From Bradyrhizobium cajani (lineage in GTDB: Bacteria > Pseudomonadota > Alphaproteobacteria > Rhizobiales > Xanthobacteraceae), in contig NZ_WQNE01000031.1 of the NCBI RefSeq assembly GCF_009759665.1, positions 1 through 64,000 of the forward strand: DNA of 64,000 nt, in the 5' to 3' direction. Position 1 is the first letter of the stretch, and every line of letters begins with the position of its first letter. This document shows positions 38,149 to 47,034 of the stretch, piece after piece. The translations under genes were made by a program, and so were the position numbers. A model generated the notes under the pieces. That model saw only the letters and a list, made by a program, of their open reading frames with translations. It searched no databases and had not been told where the DNA came from.

Positions 38149-40626
38149 TCATTGCGTGGCGACGCTATCGCCGTCGCCAACCGCAAAGCTCCGCGGCGGC
38201 TCGCCACGCTGCGCGATGTCCCACATCTGGAAATAGGCCGCCTCGACGTGGCGGCGGAAGCGGTCGGTGTCGAACAGCGGATGTGTCAGGCGGTTGGCGG
38301 CTAGCCGATTGCGGAGTTCGGCGAGGCGCGACGGATTGGTGGCGAGCTCCCGGGCGAGCGTCTCGTAGTCTGCGATGCTGTGGGTCACCAACTCGGGCAG
38401 CCCGACAGCGTTGAGCAGGCTGGCGCCGACGCGGCCGGAAAAGCCTTCGCCGAGTTGTGTCAGCACGGGCAGGCCGGCCCAGAGCGCATCGCTGGCGGTG
38501 GTATGCGCGTTGTAGGGCAGCGTGTCGAGAAACAGGTCGGCCAGGCGATGCCGGGCGAGATGATCTTCGGGCGGCAGGGGCCGGGCGAAGACGAGGCGCG
38601 CCGGATCGACGCCGCGCTTTTCGGCCTCGCGGCGAAGATTTTGCATCGTCGGCTCGTGGTCGGCGAAAAGCCACAGCGCGCTGCCCTCGACGGCGCCCAG
38701 CAGCCGTATCCACACGTCGAACGTCTCGGGCCCGATCTTCCAGCTCTGATTGAAGCAGCAGAACACGAAGCCCCGCTCGGGAAGGCCGGCGTCCTGCCGC
38801 GTCGGCGTGTGCGCGGCGATACTGCGCGTGCTGTCGTTGGCCTGATACGAGTGGGGCAGGTGCACGATCTTTTCGCTATAGAACGCCTGATGCTCGAATG
38901 GTGCGACTATCGCGTCGGCAATGACGTAATCGATGAAGTCGGCGCCGGTGCTGCCGGGATAACCGAGATAGCTGACCTGAACGGGGGCGGGGCGATGGGC
39001 GAGAACCTCCAGCCGGGCATCCTTGGTGTGGCCCTTGAGGTCGACGGCAATATCGACCTCCATCTCGTGCAGCATGCCGGCGACCGCCGCATCGCTCATC
39101 TCGCTGATGTCGCAGAAGCGATCGAAGGCGGCGGTCAGGCGCTGCCGGTAGGCGCTGCCGTCGTCCGGGCCGGATGACACGCCAATGATCTCGAACCGCG
39201 CGCGGTCGTGCCGCTCGAACAGTCCGGCCATCAGATGTGCCGTGGCGTGGTTGTGGAAGTCGGCCGACAGATAGGCGATCCGGATGCGATCATGGTGTCG
39301 GACTTCGCGGGTCCAAAGCGGAGCCGCTGCCGGCACCAGGTTCCTGGCGCACCGGAGCTGCAGGCCCAGATCGCCGGTATAGCCGAGCAGGGTGAAGGGC
39401 ATGACGCCCGGCTTGCCGTCCCTGATTCGGGCCATAGCCGCATCGGCAAGGCTGGCCCGGCGGTCCCAGTCGCAGAGCGCGCCGGCGCACAGCATCATGC
39501 CGCTCAAGGCATTGGGATGATCCGGCGCCAGCTGATGCGCGCGCTCGAAGTCCTCCAGGGCCCGCTCGCACTGCTTCATCTCCTGGAGCGCGACGCCGCG
39601 GCTGTTGAGCGCGTCGACATAGTCGGGCTTGAGCGCGACGGCCCTGTCGAGGCTGACGAGCGCTTGCTTGAACCTCTTCAGCTCCATCAGCACGCAGCCG
39701 ATGTTGTGATGAGCCTCGACGAAATCGGGCGCGATCGTCACCGCGCGGGTCAGGCTCTTCAGCACTTCGTCGTACCGCCGCATCTGGAGCAGCGCGATGG
39801 CGCGGTTGTTGTGGATGTCGGCATGTGCGGGGTGTAATGCGAGCGCGGCGTCGAAGCTCGCGACCGCTTCGTCAAGCCTCCGCAGGCCTTGCAGCGCCAC
39901 GCCGCGGTAATTGTGCGCCTCAGCGAAATCGGGCGCCAGCGCGATCGCCTTGTCATGGTCGGCCAGGGCCGCTTCGAGCCGTCCCAATTCCTGAAGCGTG
40001 ACGCCCCGATTGTGGAATGCCTCGGCATAGGCGGGATTGAGCGCCACGGCACGATCGAAGCTCGCGATGGCGCGGTCGAACAGCCGCATCTGCTGCTGAA
40101 GGACGCCGCAATTGTTCCAGGCTTCGGCAAATTCCGGCTTGAGCGCCGACGCTCTTTCAAGACTGGCCAGCGCCTCCTCGAACCGGCCGAGCGCCTTCAG
40201 GACGAGGCCGCGATTATAGAAGATCTCGGCATGATCGGGCAGCAGCACCAGCGCCTTGTCGTAGCTCGCCAGCGCCTCGTCGTGTCGCGCGAGCTCCTGA
40301 AGCGTGGTCGCGTGATAGAGGAAGTAGAGCGGGTCGGTGCGCTTGAGCCTGATCGCCTTGCCGAGCAGGTCGACAGCGAGATCGGCGCGTCCGACCTGTC
40401 GTGCGATCAGGCCGAGATGATACAGCGCGTCCGGGTGATTGGGCTGCATGGCGAGCGTGCGCTGATAGCAGGCTTCAGCCTCCGCAAGCCGGCCAGCCTG
40501 ATGATGCCAGATCCCGGATTCGAACTCTTCGGCGGCATTCGCGTTGTGCACGCTCGTGAAGCTCGCTGCCTGAGCGGGCGAGATCTGCCCGCGTTTGGCC
40601 GCAGACCGGCGCTCCCTGCGATTCAT
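38149..40626 (-). CDS. TPR protein with SPINDLY/OGT-type glycosyltransferase domain
   Basis: About 825 residues from MNRRERRSAAKRGQISPA; the frame is open to 40737 but the extra part lacks protein character. Residues about 30-400 hold about ten 34-residue TPR units (for example AYAEAFHNRGVTLQELGRLE and the unit after it). The C-terminal 450 residues match the O-GlcNAc transferase/SPINDLY fold of GT41, with AYLSADFHNHATAHLMAGLF, QVSYLGYPGSTGADFIDYV and ALWAGLPVLTQLGEGFSGRV. It could glycosylate a protein or cell-surface target in the cytoplasm. The sugar and acceptor are unknown. Confidence 0.88.
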   Translation of the reverse strand: MNRRERRSAAKRGQISPAQAASFTSVHNANAAEEFESGIWHHQAGRLAEAEACYQRTLAMQPNHPDALYHLGLIARQVGRADLAVDLLGKAIRLKRTDPLYFLYHATTLQELARHDEALASYDKALVLLPDHAEIFYNRGLVLKALGRFEEALASLERASALKPEFAEAWNNCGVLQQQMRLFDRAIASFDRAVALNPAYAEAFHNRGVTLQELGRLEAALADHDKAIALAPDFAEAHNYRGVALQGLRRLDEAVASFDAALALHPAHADIHNNRAIALLQMRRYDEVLKSLTRAVTIAPDFVEAHHNIGCVLMELKRFKQALVSLDRAVALKPDYVDALNSRGVALQEMKQCERALEDFERAHQLAPDHPNALSGMMLCAGALCDWDRRASLADAAMARIRDGKPGVMPFTLLGYTGDLGLQLRCARNLVPAAAPLWTREVRHHDRIRIAYLSADFHNHATAHLMAGLFERHDRARFEIIGVSSGPDDGSAYRQRLTAAFDRFCDISEMSDAAVAGMLHEMEVDIAVDLKGHTKDARLEVLAHRPAPVQVSYLGYPGSTGADFIDYVIADAIVAPFEHQAFYSEKIVHLPHSYQANDSTRSIAAHTPTRQDAGLPERGFVFCCFNQSWKIGPETFDVWIRLLGAVEGSALWLFADHEPTMQNLRREAEKRGVDPARLVFARPLPPEDHLARHRLADLFLDTLPYNAHTTASDALWAGLPVLTQLGEGFSGRVGASLLNAVGLPELVTHSIADYETLARELATNPSRLAELRNRLAANRLTHPLFDTDRFRRHVEAAYFQMWDIAQRGEPPRSFAVGDGDSVATQ

Positions 40627-40823
40627 CCGGTGTCCCCGTGATGGAATTTTGCGATTTGCCGATGTCGGCGCCGACCTCCCCGCATGTTGAAGACGACCCA
40701 AGCCCGGCCTCTTGAGAATATTTTCGATGCGTGTCACGACGGTGACTGATTGGCATTCCGCCTTTCTCGTTCAACCGCCCGGCCGCGCCAGATGGCCGCA
40801 CGACAAAATCGGGGAGACCACCG

Positions 40824-41150
40824 ATGATCTACGAAATGCGCGTCTATCGCTGCGTGCCCGGCCGCCTGCCGGCTCTGTTGAAGCGGTTCGAGACGGTGAC
40901 GCTGAAGCTGTGGGAGAAGCACGGCATCCGCCAGGCCGGCTTCTTCACCACGCTGATCGGTGAATCCAACCAGGAGCTGACCTATTTCCTGGCCTGGGAC
41001 TCGCTCGGCGAGCGCGAGAAGAAGTGGGGCGCATTCATGACCGATCCGGACTGGCTCGAGGCCCGGGCCAAGTCGGAAGCCGACGGCCAGATCGTCGGCA
41101 ACATCGTCAGCCAGATCCTGGCGCCGACCGCCTTCTCCGCGGTCAAGTAG
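40824..41150 (+). CDS. NIPSNAP family protein
   Basis: 108 residues. MIYEMRVYRCVPGRLPALLKRF, then GFFTTLIGESNQELTYFLAWDS, is the NIPSNAP pattern, a dimeric alpha/beta-barrel fold. The family has few known functions. GGGGAGACC precedes the ATG. Soluble and cytoplasmic. It lies 122 bp upstream of kdsA on the same strand. Confidence 0.88.
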   Translation: MIYEMRVYRCVPGRLPALLKRFETVTLKLWEKHGIRQAGFFTTLIGESNQELTYFLAWDSLGEREKKWGAFMTDPDWLEARAKSEADGQIVGNIVSQILAPTAFSAVK

Positions 41151-41272
41151 CGACCCGCGGCGCGGCGCGGCGGGAACCCTGGCGCAACCCTGATATTCGA
41201 GCAGCCTGGGCGGAAGAGGGTTGATCCGACCCTCATCGCCGCTATGGTCGCGGCGAAACGAGGGAAATTGCC

Positions 41273-42121
41273 TTGAGCTCTTCGAATTCAGCCGCACCGG
41301 TCGTCAGCATTGGCACGGTCAAGTTCGGCAACGCGCTGCCGGTCGCGATCATCGCCGGGCCGTGTCAGCTCGAAAGCCGCCAGCATGCGCTGGAGGTGGC
41401 CTCGGCGCTGAAGGAGATCGCGGCGCGGCTGAAGATAGGCCTCGTCTACAAGACCTCCTTCGACAAGGCCAACCGCACCAGCGCGTCCGCCGCGCGCGGG
41501 CTCGGCCTGGCGCAGTCGCTGCCGATCTTCGCCGAAATCCGATCGTCACTCGGTTTGCCCGTGCTGACCGACGTGCACGAGGCCACGCAGTGCGCCGAGG
41601 TGGCGCGGGCGGTGGACATCTTGCAGATCCCCGCCTTCCTGTGCCGGCAGACCGATTTGCTGCTGGCGGCGGCTGCGACCGGCAAGGTCGTCAACGTCAA
41701 GAAGGGCCAGTTCCTGGCACCGTGGGACATGGCTAATGTCGTGACCAAGATCACCAGCGCCAACAATCCCAACGTGCTCGTCACCGAACGCGGTGCCTCC
41801 TTCGGCTACAACACGCTGGTCTCCGACATGCGCGCGCTGCCGATCCTGGCGCGCACCACCGGCGCGCCCGTGATCTTCGATGCCACCCATTCGGTGCAGC
41901 AGCCCGGCGGGAAGGGGACTTCGTCGGGCGGTGAGCGTGAATTCGTGCCGGTGCTGGCGCGCGCGGCCGTGGCGGTCGGCGTTGCCGGCGTCTTCATCGA
42001 GACTCATCCCGATCCCGACCGCGCGCCTTCTGACGGGCCCAACATGGTACCGCTGCGCGAGTTCGAGAGCCTCATTCGCAGGCTGATGGCGTTCGACGCG
42101 CTCGCAAAGAATCCGGGCTGA
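41273..42121 (+). CDS. kdsA: 3-deoxy-8-phosphooctulonate (KDO-8-P) synthase
   Basis: 282 residues. It condenses PEP and arabinose-5-phosphate to KDO-8-phosphate for lipopolysaccharide. Motifs: IAGPCQLESRQHALEVA, YKTSFDKANRTS, LTDVHE, NVKKGQFLAPWDM and FDATHSVQQPGG. The start is a TTG (MSSSNSAAPVVSIG) with GAGGGAA at good spacing, an unusual start codon. The stop overlaps the ATG of the next transporter by one base. Confidence 0.96.
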   Translation: MSSSNSAAPVVSIGTVKFGNALPVAIIAGPCQLESRQHALEVASALKEIAARLKIGLVYKTSFDKANRTSASAARGLGLAQSLPIFAEIRSSLGLPVLTDVHEATQCAEVARAVDILQIPAFLCRQTDLLLAAAATGKVVNVKKGQFLAPWDMANVVTKITSANNPNVLVTERGASFGYNTLVSDMRALPILARTTGAPVIFDATHSVQQPGGKGTSSGGEREFVPVLARAAVAVGVAGVFIETHPDPDRAPSDGPNMVPLREFESLIRRLMAFDALAKNPG

Positions 42122-43326
42122 TGCAATCAGGCGAGGCGTGGCCGCACGATCACGGCTTGCCGGCCGCCCTCTACGTGATCTCCGGCGCCAGCTTCGCTGC
42201 GGCGCTGTCGGCCCGCGCGCTCGATCCGGTGCTGCCGCACGTCGCCGAGGATTTTGGCGTCAGCATCGCGACCGCGGCCGGCTTTGCCGCGGTGTTCGCG
42301 TTCACCTTCTCGATCATTCAGCCGATCGTCGGTGCGGCCGCCGATCTGTTCGGCAAGACGCGGCTGATGATCGGCTGTCTCGCGCTGCTCGGCCTCGCCA
42401 ACATCCTGGGCGCACTCGCGACCTCGTTCTCATTGCTGTTCGCCACCCGCATCCTCGCCGGCATCGGTTCGGGCGGCGTGTTTCCGGTGGCGCTGAGCCT
42501 GACCAGCGATCTTGTCGGCCCGGAGAAGCGCCAGGTCGCGATCAGCCGGACGCTCGCGGGCGCCATGACCGGCAATCTGCTCGGCGCCTCGGCCTCCGGA
42601 CTGATCGGCGATTTCCTCGGCTGGCGCGGCGTGCTGGCGGTGCTCGGCGTGCTCGTGATCGCCGCCTCGATCGCGGTTGCAGCCGGCTTTCGCGGCGCCA
42701 AGGTCAAGCATCCGCCGAAGACGAGCCTGTCGGCGCTGAAGGCCGGCTATCGCACCATCTTCACCAATCCCAATGCTTACGTGTGCTATACGGCCGTGTT
42801 CGTCGAAGGCTGCTGTGTGCTCGGCCTGTTTCCCTACATCGCCTCCTTCTTGTTCGAGCTCGGGCAGACCTCGCTGTCGATTGCCGGCATCGTCATCGCG
42901 GGCTTTGCGGTCGGCGGCCTGTTCTACACGCTGACGGTGTCGCGCCTGCTGCCGCGGCTCGGCGTCAAGGGCATGATGATCGCGGGCATGACGCTGGTCG
43001 CCTCGCAGCTCGTCGCCGTGGCCTTCGGCCCGCGCTGGGAGATCCAGGCGTTGAACCTCATCGTCATGGGCTGGGGCTTCTACATGGCGCATGGCTGCCT
43101 CCAGGTGTTTGCCAGCGAGCTGTCGGTCGAGGCGCGCGCCACCGCGCTGTCGCTGCATTCGTTCTTCTTCTTCATGGGGCAGACGGTGGGGCCGCTCGCC
43201 TATGGCTTCGGGCTCCAGCATGCCGGCAAGATGCCGACCCTGCTTGTGAGCGCCGCGATCATGGTCGTGCTGGGCCTCGTCTGTGCCAGGCTGCTCAAGC
43301 CGCGCGCACCGGCTGATGCGCGCTGA
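42121..43326 (+). CDS. MFS transporter
   Basis: 401 residues with 12 predicted membrane helices. The head ALYVISGASFAAALSARALDPVLP and the loop 2-3 motif AADLFGKTRLMIGCLAL fit the drug/sugar-efflux-like part of the superfamily. The ATG overlaps the kdsA stop, so translation is coupled to LPS sugar synthesis, though a functional link is not proven. The substrate is unknown. Confidence 0.9.
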   Translation: MQSGEAWPHDHGLPAALYVISGASFAAALSARALDPVLPHVAEDFGVSIATAAGFAAVFAFTFSIIQPIVGAAADLFGKTRLMIGCLALLGLANILGALATSFSLLFATRILAGIGSGGVFPVALSLTSDLVGPEKRQVAISRTLAGAMTGNLLGASASGLIGDFLGWRGVLAVLGVLVIAASIAVAAGFRGAKVKHPPKTSLSALKAGYRTIFTNPNAYVCYTAVFVEGCCVLGLFPYIASFLFELGQTSLSIAGIVIAGFAVGGLFYTLTVSRLLPRLGVKGMMIAGMTLVASQLVAVAFGPRWEIQALNLIVMGWGFYMAHGCLQVFASELSVEARATALSLHSFFFFMGQTVGPLAYGFGLQHAGKMPTLLVSAAIMVVLGLVCARLLKPRAPADAR

Positions 43327-43435
43327 GGTCTGACCGGTCCTTTATCGGGGCGTCTTTGCGCACCATGACACCGTCAGTCCCCGTATACATGGCACGCGGA
43401 TTGCTTTGAATCTGGGCAAATCGAGGCCTGAAACC

Positions 43436-45310
43436 GTGGACGCCCAGATCATCCGCTCGCCCACCGCAGCAAGTGCACCCTGCTCGAGCGGATATTCCGC
43501 CAGGCCCCCGCTTCGGCGTTTCCTGACTGATTGCCACAAGGAGTTCAAGGTCGATCAATCCGGCAAGCTCGCCGACTACATTCCCGAGCTGACGCGCGCC
43601 GACCCCGATCATTTCGGCATCGCGCTCGTCACCATCGACGGCCATGTCTACGAGGTCGGCGACAGCGCCGTGCCGTTCACGATCCAGTCGGTATCGAAGG
43701 CCTTCGTGTTCGCGCTGGCGCTGGAGACGGTGGGCGAGGCACGCGTCGCAGCCACGATCGGGGTCGAGCCGAGCGGCGAAGCTTTCAATTCGATCCGGCT
43801 CACCAATGACAACCGCCCCTTCAATCCCATGGTCAATGCCGGCGCCATTGCCTGCTCGGGCCTGATCTACGAGGTCGAGGGGAAGGGCGCCTTCGAGCGC
43901 GTCCGGGCCAAACTCAGCAAGTTCGCCGGCCGCGAGCTCGACGTTGATGAGGCCGTGCATGCGTCCGAGACGGCGACCGGCAACCGCAACCGGGCGATTG
44001 CCTGGCTGCTACGGAATTACGCGGTGCTGCCCGACGACGTCGACGCCGTGCTCGACGTCTACTTCCGCCAGTGCGCGATCCTGGTGACCGCGCGCGATCT
44101 CGCGGTGATGGCGGCCACTCTCGCCAACCGCGGTGTCAATCCGGTGACGGGTCTGCAGGTGATCACGCCGCACATCGTCGCGCGCACTTTGTCGGTGATG
44201 ACGAGCTCGGGCATGTACGATTATGCCGGCGAGTGGACCTATCGCGTCGGCATCCCCGCCAAGAGCGGTGTCGGCGGCGGCATCGTCGCGGCGCTGCCCT
44301 CGCAATTGGGGCTCGGGACTTTCTCGCCGCTGCTCGACAACCACTTCAACAGTGTGCGCGGTCTGAAGGTCTGCGAGGCGCTGTCGGCGCGGTTCGACCT
44401 GCACATGCTCAACCGCAACGCCGACGTTCGCACCAGCATCATGGCGGATTACGACATCTACGGTATCTCCTCGCGCCGCAGCCGCCAGCCGCACGAGCAG
44501 CAGATCCTCGACGAGCGCCACAGCGACATCCGCGTCCTCGAGCTGGTCGGGGCGATGAATTTCGGCACCATCGACTACGTCACGCGAAGACTGACCAGCG
44601 AGCCGCCAAATGCGCCGCTGCTCATCATCGATTTCCGCCGCGTTCCCGATATCACCGCGGCCGGCGCTGAGCTTCTGGGCGAAACGCTGACCGCCCTCGG
44701 CAATGCCGGTGTCACCGCCATCCTCTCCGGTTTCGAGGAGGCGTCCGCGGTGTGGACCGCGATCACCGCGCGCACGGCGGAGCCACGGCGGCTGCGCCGC
44801 TTCGCGCTGCTCGACGATGCCATCGAATGGGCCGAGGACCAGGTGATCTACCGCTTCGGTGGCTTCACCGATGTCAAGGAGAGCGTGCATCTCGGCGATC
44901 AGGCACTGCTGGCCGAGCTCGAGGCCGAAGAGATCGCCGCGATCGTCAAACTGTCGACCACGCGCCACTTCGCCGCCGGCCAGCGCATCATCGCGGCCGG
45001 CGAGGCCGCCAATTCGCTGTTCTTTCTCCAGAGCGGCATGGTCAGCGTGAAGCTGCCGAGCGGCGTGCGGCTGGCATCCCTCGGCCCCGGCATGGAATTT
45101 GGCGAGATGGCGATTCTGGAGCAAAGCCGCAGCGCCGACGTTTTCGCCGATACGCCCGTCGCCTGCCTCGAACTGCCGCTCGACGGATTTGCCGACTACC
45201 GCCGTCTGCACCCGGAGACCTCGCTGAAGATCATGCGCAACCTCGCAGCCATTTTGGCGCGGCGGCTGGTAGCAGCGAATGCGAAAGTCGATCTGCTGAG
45301 CGCGTACTGA
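43436..45310 (+). CDS. glsA: Glutaminase fused to STAS and cyclic-nucleotide-binding domains
   Basis: About 624 residues from a GTG at 43436 with GAGG 9 bases upstream; a TTG at 43406 is the alternative. Residues about 22-335 are a serine-dependent glutaminase (catalytic pair in QSVSKAF, NPMVNAGAIACSG, SGMYDYAGEWTYRVGIPAKS) converting glutamine to glutamate and ammonia. Residues about 360-465 form a STAS domain (NAPLLIIDFRRVPDITAAGA). Residues about 488-610 form a CRP-like cNMP-binding domain with an intact phosphate cassette (FGEMAILEQSRSADVFA). A nucleotide may switch the enzyme. Ordinary bacterial glutaminases are about 310 residues. Confidence 0.92.
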   Translation: MDAQIIRSPTAASAPCSSGYSARPPLRRFLTDCHKEFKVDQSGKLADYIPELTRADPDHFGIALVTIDGHVYEVGDSAVPFTIQSVSKAFVFALALETVGEARVAATIGVEPSGEAFNSIRLTNDNRPFNPMVNAGAIACSGLIYEVEGKGAFERVRAKLSKFAGRELDVDEAVHASETATGNRNRAIAWLLRNYAVLPDDVDAVLDVYFRQCAILVTARDLAVMAATLANRGVNPVTGLQVITPHIVARTLSVMTSSGMYDYAGEWTYRVGIPAKSGVGGGIVAALPSQLGLGTFSPLLDNHFNSVRGLKVCEALSARFDLHMLNRNADVRTSIMADYDIYGISSRRSRQPHEQQILDERHSDIRVLELVGAMNFGTIDYVTRRLTSEPPNAPLLIIDFRRVPDITAAGAELLGETLTALGNAGVTAILSGFEEASAVWTAITARTAEPRRLRRFALLDDAIEWAEDQVIYRFGGFTDVKESVHLGDQALLAELEAEEIAAIVKLSTTRHFAAGQRIIAAGEAANSLFFLQSGMVSVKLPSGVRLASLGPGMEFGEMAILEQSRSADVFADTPVACLELPLDGFADYRRLHPETSLKIMRNLAAILARRLVAANAKVDLLSAY

Positions 45311-45342
45311 TCACCAATGATGGCGGTGCTCGCTCCCCGAAT

Positions 45343-45359
45343 GCGGCGCAGCGCGCCGC
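45343..45359. terminator. Short GC hairpin between convergent genes
   Basis: Perfect 7-bp stem GCGGCGC/GCGCCGC with an AGC loop, in the 67-bp gap where glsA and queF end towards each other. The surrounding text resembles a Bradyrhizobium intergenic palindrome. Weak as a terminator since no T-run follows. Confidence 0.35.
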
Positions 45360-45377
45360 GTCCGGGACACGAGAGAA

Positions 45378-45830
45378 TTATCCCCGCCCGCGATAGGGCG
45401 CGACGCCTTGCTCCGGCACCCACAGGCCTTTCGGCACGCGGCCGGTCTGCCAGAACACGTCGATCGGGATGCCGCCGCGCGGATACCAATAGCCGCCGAT
45501 GCGCAGGTATTTCGGCTTGATCTCACGCACGATGCGCTTGCCGATCATCACGGTGCAGTCTTCGTGGAAGGCGCCGTGATTGCGGAAGCTCGCGATGAAG
45601 AGTTTCAGCGACTTCGATTCCAGCAGCCACGCACCCGGCGCGTAGTCGATCATCAGATGCGCGAAATCCGGCTGGCCCGTGACCGGGCAGAGCGAGGTGA
45701 ATTCCGGCACGGTGAAGCGCACCAGATAATCGGTGTCCTTTTGCGGATTGGGCACGCGGTCGAGCTGGGCTTCTTCCGGTGTGTGCGGCCACTCGACCGC
45801 GCGGCCGAGCTGGAGGGATTTTTTCGCCAT
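45378..45830 (-). CDS. queF: NADPH-dependent preQ0 reductase
   Basis: 150 residues from MAKKSLQLGRAVEWPHT; a GTG at 45839 is the alternative. It reduces 7-cyano-7-deazaguanine to preQ1 for the tRNA base queuosine. The catalytic Cys is in FTSLCPVTGQPDFA, the QueF motif is ESKSLKLFIASFRNHG, and the Glu/Asp pair is in AFHEDC. This is the short unimodular type. No preQ1 riboswitch is visible in the short upstream gap. Confidence 0.95.
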   Translation of the reverse strand: MAKKSLQLGRAVEWPHTPEEAQLDRVPNPQKDTDYLVRFTVPEFTSLCPVTGQPDFAHLMIDYAPGAWLLESKSLKLFIASFRNHGAFHEDCTVMIGKRIVREIKPKYLRIGGYWYPRGGIPIDVFWQTGRVPKGLWVPEQGVAPYRGRG

Positions 45831-45882
45831 CGTCGTCACATCCTGTTTCGGGGGGCCGGGATGGACGTAAATGGCGCTGCCG

Positions 45883-46860
45883 TCAACCAGCCGCGATGGT
45901 CTGGATCATGACGATCCGGTCGTTGCCGGACTCGCAGCCCCAGAGTTCGCCCGGCCTGCCGTCGAGCTGGCGGACATTGGCGTTCGCCTTGTCGCTGGCG
46001 AACACGTTGAATTTCTCGGTCGCAGGATCGAAACGCACGATGGCGTTGGCCGAGAAATCGGTGAGCCAGACCTTGTCCTTGTCGTCGACATAGACGGCGT
46101 AGGTGCGGGGGCGATCGCCCGGCAGCTTCCAGGTCTTCCAGGAGCCGTCGGCAGGGTCGTGCACCGAGACATGGCCGCTGTTCCACTCGCTGACCCAGAT
46201 CCGGCTCTTCGAATCCGACCAGACCCGCCGCGAGCCCGCGCCCGGCGTCGGCGGCTCGACCACGGCGGCATTGCCCGTCGCGCGGTCAATCTTCGCGATG
46301 TAGCTGCCGGCGAGCGAGGCGTACCAGATATCGCCCTTGGGCGTGACCGTGATGCCGTAAGGGCCGACGCCCTTGGGCGCCCTGAACACGTCCATGTCGC
46401 CCGAGTGCGGCTTGAGCCGGCCGTAATACCCGGACTGGCCGGTGAACCAGTAGATGCCCTCCTTGTCGAACACGCCGGTGTTGAGATTGGCCGAGGCGAA
46501 TTTCTCGGGCAGACGGAACAGCGCGACCTTGAGGTCGGATGGATCGACCCGCGCGATCGCATTCTGGCCGCCCTCTGTGATCCAGGGGGCGCCGTCAGGG
46601 CCGATCGTCACCCCGTGTGGGGCAGCGCCCTGGCCAAGGCGGACCGTCTTGAAAGTGCCATCTCTGGGATCGAGCCTGCCAAGCAGGCCCTTGCCCTGGG
46701 CCGTGAACCAGACCGTGCCGTCAGGAGCCGGGGCGAGGTCGTGCAGGCCGATGTCGGCACTGATCTGGAAATATTTTGTCCGGAACGAGGCTTCCTGCGC
46801 AAAACTTGGGCGGGCGGCGAGGAGGGCGGTGCTTGAGACAAGAAACTGGCGGCGATTCAT
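45883..46860 (-). CDS. Secreted Vgb-like (streptogramin-lyase-type) beta-propeller
   Basis: 325 residues. MNRRQFLVSSTALLAARPSFA is an export signal, probably Tat. The mature part is a string of propeller blades, each with a G-x-x-W-FT/W-T-type strand (DGTVWFTAQGKG, DGAPWITEGGQN, EGIYWFTGQSGYYG, KGDIWYASLAGSY, SRIWVSEWNSGH, DKVWLTDFSANA). It resembles virginiamycin B lyase, but most such chromosomal proteins have no proven lyase activity. The queF start is 53 bp downstream. Confidence 0.85.
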   Translation of the reverse strand: MNRRQFLVSSTALLAARPSFAQEASFRTKYFQISADIGLHDLAPAPDGTVWFTAQGKGLLGRLDPRDGTFKTVRLGQGAAPHGVTIGPDGAPWITEGGQNAIARVDPSDLKVALFRLPEKFASANLNTGVFDKEGIYWFTGQSGYYGRLKPHSGDMDVFRAPKGVGPYGITVTPKGDIWYASLAGSYIAKIDRATGNAAVVEPPTPGAGSRRVWSDSKSRIWVSEWNSGHVSVHDPADGSWKTWKLPGDRPRTYAVYVDDKDKVWLTDFSANAIVRFDPATEKFNVFASDKANANVRQLDGRPGELWGCESGNDRIVMIQTIAAG

Positions 46861-47034
46861 GGCGTTACCCCGACTGTTTCAGATTGAGGTTGGACGCGCA
46901 GACCAGATGCCGTCGAGCATAATCGGAGCTGCTTCACGCGTCAGTCGAAGCACGCCGCCCAAGCGTTCACATTTGCTTGCGCTCCGTGTAAGACCCGCGG
47001 CACCGATCAGCCCTAACGAACGGAAGTGCACATC

